A DNA stretch of 7,118 nt, from the NCBI GenBank assembly GCA_900550745.1, contig URTO01000100.1, positions 1 through 7,118 on the forward strand. The letters run 5' to 3'. Numbering within the stretch: position 1 is the first letter of the stretch; every line of letters starts with the position of its first letter. Origin of the DNA: an uncultured Desulfovibrio sp. (GTDB taxonomy: Bacteria; Desulfobacterota; Desulfovibrionia; Desulfovibrionales; Desulfovibrionaceae). Position numbers and translations under genes: made by a program. Positions 1-5,305 of the stretch are shown in pieces. Below the pieces are notes generated by a model. It made no database searches. It worked only from the letters and a program-made list of their open reading frames with translations, and was not told where the DNA came from.

Positions 1-55
1 TTGGGGAAGGGAGGGAAAAGCCTTTCTCCAGAAAGGTTTTCCCTCCCTTCCCCAA
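1..55 (-). terminator. Long inverted repeat behind engB, probable (bidirectional?) terminator
   Basis: Bases 1-19 are perfectly complementary to 37-55. After one unpaired G at 20, bases 21-26 (CCTTTC) pair with 31-36 (GAAAGG) around a 4-base TCCA loop. That gives 25 base pairs with a single bulge. The stem ends 3 bases beyond the engB stop codon at 59-61, the usual place for an intrinsic terminator of the minus-strand gene. Any T-tract on that strand would lie left of position 1 and cannot be seen. One arm is all purine from 3 to 20. The stem is longer than most intrinsic terminators, so a dispersed palindromic repeat used as a terminator is an alternative. Confidence 0.7.
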
Positions 56-58
56 TGT

Positions 59-694
59 TTACCCCTCTTCACCCACGCCTTTCCCCGCCCCCACAAAACG
101 ACGCAGCTCGCGCCAAAGGGCATCAATGCCGCGCATGTCCTTGGAGGAAACGGGAAGGGGCATAACGCCGTTGAGCAGACGGCTCCACTCCTGCTGGCGC
201 TTGCTGCGTTCGACCTGCGTACACTTGTCGGCTTTGGTCAGCACGGGCAAAAGCGGAATGCCGTGCACGCGCGCAAAGTCCGCGAGATCGCAATCCAAGG
301 CCTGCGGCGGAATCCGGCAGTCGAGCAGCAGGGCTAAGGCCTTGAGCGCCGGGGTGTTCGTGAGGTAGTATTCAATCAGCTTGGCCCAGCTCTTGCGCTC
401 TTCCTGCGAACACTTCGCATAGCCGTAGCCCGGAAGATCGACCAGAGAAAAGCCGTCGGGGGCGACCCTGTAGAAATTGATGGAACGCGTCTTGCCCGGC
501 GTCGCGCTGATTTTGGCAAGCTGCTTGCGGCGGGCGAGGGCGTTGACGAGGGACGACTTCCCCACATTGGAACGCCCGGCAAGCGCAATCTGCGCTTCCT
601 GACGCTGCTCAAGCACGGAAAGCTGCTCCTGAAGCTGCGGCTTATTGAACGTCGTCGCCTCAAGGGTCAGCGTGGGGGGAGTCTCTTTCATCAT
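59..694 (-). CDS. engB: Ribosome biogenesis GTP-binding protein EngB/YsxC/YihA
   Basis: This encodes a 211-residue cytoplasmic GTPase of the TrmE-Era-EngA-EngB-Septin (TRAFAC) class. The family assists late assembly of the 50S ribosomal subunit. All G motifs are visible: G1 GRSNVGKSS (40-48), G2 TPGKT (65-69), the family-typical G3 DLPGYG (86-91), G4 TKAD (153-156) and G5 SSK (183-185). Length is normal for EngB (about 195-215). The open frame extends upstream to 748, but I chose the ATG at 694 because GGAGG lies 7 bases before it; the adjacent ATG at 691 is equally possible. The upstream 18-residue extension has no ribosome site of its own. The gene diverges from efp and ends 3 bases before a strong hairpin, so it looks like the last or only gene of its transcript. 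No frameshift or missing motif is seen. Identity is secure from the motifs; only the exact start is uncertain. Confidence 0.96.
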   Translation of the reverse strand: MMKETPPTLTLEATTFNKPQLQEQLSVLEQRQEAQIALAGRSNVGKSSLVNALARRKQLAKISATPGKTRSINFYRVAPDGFSLVDLPGYGYAKCSQEERKSWAKLIEYYLTNTPALKALALLLDCRIPPQALDCDLADFARVHGIPLLPVLTKADKCTQVERSKRQQEWSRLLNGVMPLPVSSKDMRGIDALWRELRRFVGAGKGVGEEG

Positions 695-701
695 GCGGGA
701 A

Positions 702-706
702 CCTCC
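702..706 (-). promoter_or_regulatory. Ribosome binding site deciding the engB start
   Basis: GGAGG on the minus strand (CCTCC on plus) sits 7 bases before the ATG at 694 and 10 before the ATG at 691. It supports the 211- or 210-residue form over the 229-residue frame starting at 748. Confidence 0.8.
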
Positions 707-714
707 GGTGTATG

Positions 715-743
715 TTGACAAGCGCGGCCTGATGTTCGACAAT
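715..743 (+). promoter_or_regulatory. Candidate sigma70-type promoter for efp
   Basis: A perfect -35 hexamer TTGACA (715-720) is followed by a 17-base spacer and GACAAT (738-743), which matches 4 of 6 bases of the -10 consensus, including the final A-A-T. Initiation would fall near 750, giving an efp leader of about 140 bases. An imperfect dyad, TGATGTT (730-736) and AATATCA (741-747), overlaps the -10 and could be an operator. I found no convincing opposed promoter for engB in the same interval. Confidence 0.5.
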
Positions 744-768
744 ATCAAGTTGCAGTGGCAAGGCTATC

Positions 769-810
769 CTGCCGCAGCGTGAAAAGCAATCGCGGCAGCC
801 GTCCGATTGC
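769..810 (+). promoter_or_regulatory. Two mutually exclusive hairpins in the predicted efp leader
   Basis: Hairpin A pairs 769-775 (CTGCCGC) with 792-798 (GCGGCAG), 7 perfect base pairs. Hairpin B pairs 786-792 (GCAATCG) with 804-810 (CGATTGC), 7 perfect pairs, and adds 793-795 with 799-801 across a 2-base bulge. Bases 792-798 are needed by both, so only one can form at a time. Neither is followed by a T-tract, so this is not a classical attenuator terminator. It matches no riboswitch I recognise. A regulatory role is only a possibility. Confidence 0.35.
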
Positions 811-889
811 CCCGGATAAGGAACAAGCGGGGGGCGCAGAGCACTCCCTTGGTAAGTATTTGATATTCAGCACTGTTTTTGGAGGCAGC

Positions 890-1447
890 ATGTATTCCAC
901 CACGGATTTCCGCAAGGGGCTTAAAATCGAAATCGACGGGACTCCCTTCGAAATCATCGAATTCCAACACTTCAAGCCCGGCAAAGGCGGAGCTATGGTA
1001 CGTACCAAGCTGCGTAACATCCTCAATGGCCGCGTGCTGGACAACACCTTCCGTTCCGGCGAAAAGGTCGATCGCCCGAACCTCGAATCCCGCGACATGC
1101 AGTTCCTGTATCACGAAGGCGACCAGCTCGTTTTCATGGACATGACCACCTACGATCAGATGCACATGGATGCCGAAGCCACCGACGGCAAGGCCAACTA
1201 CCTCAAGGACGGGCAGGAATGCCGCGTGCTTCTCTACAACGAAAAGCCGCTGGACATCGAAATCCCGGCCTCCCTCGTCCTTGAAGTCACCGAGACCGAA
1301 CCCGGCGCCAAGGGCGACACGGTGAGCAACGTGACCAAGCCCGCCACCCTCGAAACCGGCGTCGTCATTCAGGTTCCGATTTTCGTGAACATCGGCGACC
1401 GCGTCAAGGTCGATACCCGCACCAACGCCTATCTCGGCCGCGAATAG
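890..1447 (+). CDS. efp: Translation elongation factor P
   Basis: EF-P is a tRNA-shaped cytoplasmic protein that binds stalled ribosomes between the P and E sites and promotes peptide-bond formation at proline runs. The product has 185 residues, the standard length, with the expected N-terminal KOW-like domain and two OB-fold domains. The loop PGKGGA (30-35) places Lys32 at the tip, the residue that carries a post-translational modification in lysine-type EF-Ps. The C-terminus has the typical GDRVKVDTRT (about 167-176). The start at 890 is set by GGAGG at 881-885 and the conserved beginning MYSTTDF. The frame stays open upstream to a GTG at 755, but that stretch has no ribosome site and no family resemblance. 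efp lies 70 bases before ftsK on the same strand, with a GC-rich hairpin between. Which modification enzyme acts here cannot be told from this window. Confidence 0.97.
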   Translation: MYSTTDFRKGLKIEIDGTPFEIIEFQHFKPGKGGAMVRTKLRNILNGRVLDNTFRSGEKVDRPNLESRDMQFLYHEGDQLVFMDMTTYDQMHMDAEATDGKANYLKDGQECRVLLYNEKPLDIEIPASLVLEVTETEPGAKGDTVSNVTKPATLETGVVIQVPIFVNIGDRVKVDTRTNAYLGRE

Positions 1448-1454
1448 TGCTCTT

Positions 1455-1484
1455 TCCGGCCCGGATCCCCGGTTCCGGGCCGGA
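1455..1484 (+). other. GC-rich hairpin between efp and ftsK
   Basis: Bases 1455-1465 pair perfectly with 1474-1484 (11 base pairs) around an 8-base loop, starting 8 bases after the efp stop. No run of T follows on either strand, so it is not a clear intrinsic terminator. It may be a weak terminator, a Rho-assisted site, or a 3' end stabiliser that uncouples efp from ftsK. Confidence 0.5.
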
Positions 1485-1517
1485 TGATCCCCGCTTCAAC
1501 AGATCGCCATCCCTATC

Positions 1518-4373
1518 ATGCAGACAAAACGGAGAGCGCCGGAGGAGGTTGCCATTACGGACGGACGCAAGATCGCCCGGGAACTGTTTGGGCTTTTTCT
1601 TATTTTCTGGGGGCTGCTGGTGCTCTTGAGCCTAGTGTCCTTTGATCAGAATGACCCCAGCATCAACCATGCCGTGAGCAACCCTGCAATCGTCAAAAAT
1701 TACGCCGGGCTCTTCGGCGCATACCTCAGCGGGCTTCTGGTCGACATCTTCGGGTTCGCCGCGCTTGTCTGGCCCCTCGTCTTCCTTGCGTGGGGGGCGG
1801 GCTGCGTCTCCACATGGTTCACCATGCCGTGGTGGCGCTGGTTCGGCTTTACCCTTCTGGCGGCTTGCCTCATTTCCCTCGGTGCGGCCTGGAACCTCGG
1901 CATCGGCGACGTCCGGGGCGGCGGCATGCTCGGCATGACCCTTTATACCAAGTTCACCACCCTGTTCAGCCCGGTGGGGTCTTCCCTGATCTGGCTGTTC
2001 CTGCTGTTCATCTCCCTTGAGATGGCCTTCGGCATCGCGTGGCTCGCGCTTATCCGCAAAGGATGGGCCCTGCTGAAGGAACAGCTGAGCGGGACGCCCC
2101 TCTCCCTCGACGACTTGCCGGAGCGCCTTTCCAAGGTATCCATGCCCAAGGTCGCCCTGCCCAAAATCGGGTTGCCCCAAAAGGATAAGAAAAGCGAAGA
2201 AGAAACGGCCTCCAGCGTCATCCCGCTGTTCGAGATCCATGATGAAGAGGGAAGGCCCGCGCCCAAGCGCGAGGAACTGCTCAGCATGGATCCGCCCTTC
2301 CTCCTAGCGCCTGAGGAAACGCCCGCCGCGCCGAAAAAAAGCGCAGGGGAACCGCTCAAGCTCTGGGAGCCTCCGTCCGAGGATACCTTTGAGTTCCAGC
2401 CGGAAGAACCGCGTGCGGGGACGGGGACATCCGCGCCGCAGACGGACATCCGCTTGCCTTCCCCTGCGGATGCCGCCGCCAAGCCCGTCAATCTTCTCGC
2501 CGGGGAAAACCCGCTGCTGGCCCTGACCATCCCTGAAGTGCCGCCCGCCCCCGCACAGCCTCAGGCGGAACCGCAAGCCCCGGTTCACCCCGTACAGCCG
2601 TATGCGGCGGAGCAGCAAGCCACGGCTCAGCCTGCGCAGCCCCACGCGGAAGCGGCTTCCCACGCCCCGGAGCAGCCGCAGGACACCTTTGCATTCGCGC
2701 CGCAGCAGGATGCCGCGCAGACCGTTGCCCAATGGCAGCAAGCGCCGCAGCCGGTACAGGCTGCCGCACAGCCTGCGGCTCCGTCCGCGCCCGCCCAGCC
2801 GCCCGTGCAGGCGGCCCCAACGCCTCAGGCAATGTCTCAGGCCCCGGCCCAAACCGCGCAGCCCCGCATCGACGCGCCCGTGGGGACGGCCCCCGCCGCA
2901 GCGAAACCCCTCCTGCGCAAGCGCTCCTATCCCATGCCTTCGCTGGATCTGCTCCAACAGCCGCAGCAGAGCGATTCCCTGCCCACGAGGGAAGTGCTGG
3001 ATCAGCAGAGCGCAAGCCTGATGAACTGCCTCTCCGAATTCAATATTCAGGGCGAACTGGTTCGGGTGACGCCCGGCCCGGTGATTACCCTGTTTGAAAT
3101 CCGCCCCGCTCCGGGCGTCCGCGTGGGCCGGTTCACCAACCTGACCGACGACCTCGCCCGCAGCCTCAAGGCCGAAGCCATCCGCATTCAGGCCCCCGTG
3201 CCGGGATGCGACACCGTGGGCGTGGAAATCCCCAACCTGAACCGCTCCACCGTCAACTTCCGTGAGCTGATCCAGTCGGAAGCCTTCCAGAGTGCGCCGT
3301 CCCTGCTGACGATGGCCCTCGGCAAGGACATCGAAGGGCGCCCCGCCGTCCGGGATCTCGCCACCATGCCCCATGTGCTCGTCGCCGGTACGACGGGATC
3401 GGGCAAAAGCGTGTGCCTCAACTCCGTGTTGGTGAGCTTCCTCTACAAGGCCTCGCCGGATGAAGTGAAGCTCATGATGATCGACCCCAAGCGCGTGGAA
3501 ATGGCGATGTATGCGAATCTGCCGCATCTCGTGCATCCTGTGGTGACGGAAACCTCCCTCGCCAAGACGGCGCTTGAATGGGCCGTGGCCGAGATGGACG
3601 GCCGTTACGACTGCCTCGCCAAGTTCGGGGTCAAAAACATCAAGGACTACAATAAGAAACTGGCTTCATTCGGCGACGAAAGGCCGCAGGAGTACGCCGA
3701 TCTCAAGCCCATGCCCTACCTCGTCATCGTCATTGACGAACTGGCGGATCTCATGCTCACGGCGGGCAAGGATGTGGAAGGCTGCCTCGTGCGCCTTGCC
3801 CAGCTCGCCCGTGCCGCCGGCATCCACCTCATCGTGGCGACGCAGCGTCCGAGCGTGGACGTGGTGACGGGCCTCATCAAGGCAAACTTCCCGTGCCGCA
3901 TTTCGTTTCAGGTCGCCAACAAGTATGACTCGCGCACCATCCTCGATACGGCCGGGGCCGAGCAGCTCCTCGGCAAGGGCGACATGCTGTTCAAGCCCAC
4001 CGGCGGCAAACTCCAACGCCTGCACGGGCCTTTCGTCACCGACGACGAGGTGCAGGCCGTGGCCGATCACTGGAGACGCCAGTGCGCGCCGCAATACGAG
4101 GTGGATTTCACCGAATGGGGCACGTCCCTCGCGGAAAACGCCAAGGCGTCCTCGGCCCCGGCTTCCGGGCCGGGCAGTTCGGAAGAGGAATCCCTGTACG
4201 CCGAGGCCGTGGCCTTCGTGCAGGAGCAAGGCCGCATGTCCATTTCCCTGCTCCAGCGGCGTTTCCGCATCGGCTTCAACAAGGCCGCGCGGTTCGTCGA
4301 ACGCATGGAGGAGGAAGGCATCCTTCCGCCCGCTTCCCGCGCCAATAAAGCCAGAACCGTGCGGATGGATTGA
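1518..4373 (+). CDS. ftsK: FtsK/SpoIIIE-family DNA translocase
   Basis: A 951-residue septal DNA pump that clears and aligns chromosome ends during division, normally acting with XerCD at dif. Four hydrophobic segments (about 23-42, 74-96, 108-127 and 156-178) form the N-terminal membrane domain. A long linker follows; residues 339-462 are extremely rich in Pro, Ala and Gln. The motor starts near 485, with Walker A AGTTGSGKS (623-631), Walker B LVIVIDE (735-741) and the family motifs VATQRPS (773-779) and DVVTG (781-785). The C-terminal winged-helix gamma domain (about 890-951), which reads polar sequence signals, includes LLQRRFRIGFNKAARF (911-926). Length falls between SpoIIIE (about 790) and E. 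coli FtsK (about 1330), the difference being linker. ATG 1518 is the first start after an in-frame stop at 1485 but lacks a ribosome site; a good one lies inside the gene before codon 13 (ATT). lolA follows, as in E. coli. Confidence 0.97.
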   Translation: MQTKRRAPEEVAITDGRKIARELFGLFLIFWGLLVLLSLVSFDQNDPSINHAVSNPAIVKNYAGLFGAYLSGLLVDIFGFAALVWPLVFLAWGAGCVSTWFTMPWWRWFGFTLLAACLISLGAAWNLGIGDVRGGGMLGMTLYTKFTTLFSPVGSSLIWLFLLFISLEMAFGIAWLALIRKGWALLKEQLSGTPLSLDDLPERLSKVSMPKVALPKIGLPQKDKKSEEETASSVIPLFEIHDEEGRPAPKREELLSMDPPFLLAPEETPAAPKKSAGEPLKLWEPPSEDTFEFQPEEPRAGTGTSAPQTDIRLPSPADAAAKPVNLLAGENPLLALTIPEVPPAPAQPQAEPQAPVHPVQPYAAEQQATAQPAQPHAEAASHAPEQPQDTFAFAPQQDAAQTVAQWQQAPQPVQAAAQPAAPSAPAQPPVQAAPTPQAMSQAPAQTAQPRIDAPVGTAPAAAKPLLRKRSYPMPSLDLLQQPQQSDSLPTREVLDQQSASLMNCLSEFNIQGELVRVTPGPVITLFEIRPAPGVRVGRFTNLTDDLARSLKAEAIRIQAPVPGCDTVGVEIPNLNRSTVNFRELIQSEAFQSAPSLLTMALGKDIEGRPAVRDLATMPHVLVAGTTGSGKSVCLNSVLVSFLYKASPDEVKLMMIDPKRVEMAMYANLPHLVHPVVTETSLAKTALEWAVAEMDGRYDCLAKFGVKNIKDYNKKLASFGDERPQEYADLKPMPYLVIVIDELADLMLTAGKDVEGCLVRLAQLARAAGIHLIVATQRPSVDVVTGLIKANFPCRISFQVANKYDSRTILDTAGAEQLLGKGDMLFKPTGGKLQRLHGPFVTDDEVQAVADHWRRQCAPQYEVDFTEWGTSLAENAKASSAPASGPGSSEEESLYAEAVAFVQEQGRMSISLLQRRFRIGFNKAARFVERMEEEGILPPASRANKARTVRMD
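1541..1549 (+). promoter_or_regulatory. Strong Shine-Dalgarno-like sequence inside the ftsK 5' end
   Basis: GGAGGAGGT lies 5 bases (counted from its GGAGG at 1544-1548) before an in-frame ATT codon at 1554, codon 13 of the annotated frame. No such sequence precedes the ATG at 1518. It could be chance Glu-Glu-Val codons, or it could drive a rare AUU start that removes 12 residues before the first membrane segment. Confidence 0.3.
2532..2903 (+). repeat. Low-complexity Pro/Ala/Gln linker-coding segment of ftsK
   Basis: These bases encode FtsK residues 339-462, made mostly of Pro, Ala and Gln in irregular short motifs such as AQP, APQ and QPV. It is the flexible tether between the membrane domain and the motor. 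There is no fixed repeat unit. The biased GC-rich codons open long frames on the opposite strand and in other plus frames, which I treat as shadows. Confidence 0.85.
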
Positions 4374-4604
4374 TTTTTCAATGGGGGGAGCGCGTTCCGG
4401 CGCCCTTCCCCCGGCCTGCCTCCTGCCCGTTCCCATCGGCGGCAGGAGAACGTGCGGCGGACAGCCCTTTTCAGGAAGGGGACGCGCGCACGGGGGGACT
4501 TCCCGAAGAGGCGGGCTTCCCGGAACACGGCGGCCTGCCTGCCGGTCGTTGCGGCAAGACAGTTGATGCGTTCCGTGCCAAACACCCTTTTTCAGGAGAT
4601 CATC
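4374..4604 (+). other. Intergenic gap between ftsK and lolA
   Basis: This 231-base gap holds no gene I can support. One hairpin pairs 4420-4427 (CTCCTGCC) with 4441-4448 (GGCAGGAG) across a 13-base loop, with no T-tract after it. The string CCCTTTTCAGGA (4465-4476) recurs with one extra T at 4585-4597, the second copy being the lolA ribosome-site region. The lolA frame is open back to a GTG at 4452, but that stretch is Arg-rich and precedes the obvious signal peptide. No convincing -35/-10 pair for lolA was found. Confidence 0.6.
4594..4598 (+). promoter_or_regulatory. Ribosome binding site deciding the lolA start
   Basis: AGGAG ends 6 bases before the ATG at 4605. It selects the start that exposes the signal peptide at the N-terminus, over the upstream in-frame GTG 4452 and ATG 4566. 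Confidence 0.85.
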
Positions 4605-5282
4605 ATGCGTTTCCCGACCTTTTTCGCCTGTGCCGCGGCCCTGCTGCTGATCAGCGCGGGCGCTTCGCACGCGGCGGCTCCCGCCATTACGGGAGAGATG
4701 CAGAAAAAATATGAGGCGATGCAATCCTTTACCGCTGAGTTCACCCAACGCCTCGTCCATCAGGAAAGCGGCTCCGAGGAAACCCGTCAAGGTACCCTCG
4801 CCTTCCAGAAGCCGCTCCGTATCCGCTGGGAGACCAAGGCCCCCCATGCGGAACTTTTGGTCATCACGGACAAGGACGTATGGGACTACCTGCCCGACGA
4901 AGAGCTGGCCTACCAGTATTCTCCAGAAGTGGTTCACGACTCCCGCTCCATCATTCAGGTCATCACCGGCCAGAGCCGCCTCGACAAGGATTTCACCGTC
5001 GAGGCCGAGCCGGACGATAACGGACTGGCCGTGCTCCGGCTCTACCCCAAAGATCCTTCTCCGCAGCTTGTGGAGGCGCTCCTCTGGGTGGACAAGGGCA
5101 CGAAGTTGATCAAGAAGGCGCAGATTCTGGACTTCTACGGCAACACCAATGAAGTGGCCCTGACCTCGCTGACGCCCGACGCGTCCATCAAGGCCGGAAC
5201 CTTCCAGTTCACGCCTCCCCAGGGCATCACCGTGGAGAACCTGATGAATCAGGACGCTCCCGAACGCCCGCTGCTGCAATAA
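4605..5282 (+). CDS. lolA: Periplasmic outer-membrane lipoprotein carrier LolA
   Basis: LolA accepts lipoproteins released by the LolCDE inner-membrane transporter and ferries them across the periplasm to the outer membrane. The product has 225 residues. A signal peptide is clear: Arg2, a hydrophobic core about 6-18, and a likely signal-peptidase I site after SHA (21-23), leaving about 202 residues, close to the family norm. Family features are the early SFTAEFTQ (41-48), the strand run around GTLAFQKPLRIRWE (63-76), VWDYLP (92-97), DFYGN (176-180) and the closing FQFTPPQGI (200-208). There is no lipobox cysteine, so it is a soluble carrier rather than a LolB-type lipoprotein. It follows ftsK, matching the E. 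coli order, and ends 23 bases before the FmdE fusion gene, suggesting co-transcription with that gene. Related folds (LolB, VioE) are less likely. Confidence 0.9.
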   Translation: MRFPTFFACAAALLLISAGASHAAAPAITGEMQKKYEAMQSFTAEFTQRLVHQESGSEETRQGTLAFQKPLRIRWETKAPHAELLVITDKDVWDYLPDEELAYQYSPEVVHDSRSIIQVITGQSRLDKDFTVEAEPDDNGLAVLRLYPKDPSPQLVEALLWVDKGTKLIKKAQILDFYGNTNEVALTSLTPDASIKAGTFQFTPPQGITVENLMNQDAPERPLLQ

Positions 5283-5296
5283 CGCCCTAGCCCTGC

Positions 5297-5300
5297 GAGG
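5297..5300 (+). promoter_or_regulatory. Ribosome binding site of the FmdE fusion gene
   Basis: GAGG lies 5 bases before ATG 5306. The alternative in-frame GTG at 5300 overlaps this site, so the ATG is preferred. Confidence 0.65.
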
Positions 5301-5305
5301 TGTCC

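Noticed and set aside
4..11. GGGAAGGG, matching the E. coli FtsK-orienting sequence GGGNAGGG
   Set aside because: It lies in a palindrome, so it occurs in both orientations and gives no polarity; the motif recognised by this organism's FtsK is unknown.
3..15. G-run series suggesting a G-quadruplex
   Set aside because: Only three runs of three or more G are present; the long hairpin pairing explains the sequence better.
755..889. 45-residue in-frame N-terminal extension of efp from a GTG
   Set aside because: EF-P proteins begin at the MYSTTDF-type start, a good ribosome site precedes 890, none precedes 755, and this stretch contains RNA hairpins.
2304..3536. 410-codon open frame on the minus strand opposite ftsK
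   Set aside because: It is antisense to the conserved FtsK linker and motor, is extremely Arg/Gly-rich with no recognisable domain, and is the expected result of GC-rich codon bias.
4452..4604. 51-residue N-terminal extension of lolA from a GTG
   Set aside because: It would bury the signal peptide behind an Arg-rich segment; AGGAG at 4594-4598 supports the start at 4605.
3666..5279. 537-codon open frame on the minus strand opposite ftsK and lolA
   Set aside because: It covers two confidently identified plus-strand genes and the gap between them, and shows no family motif.
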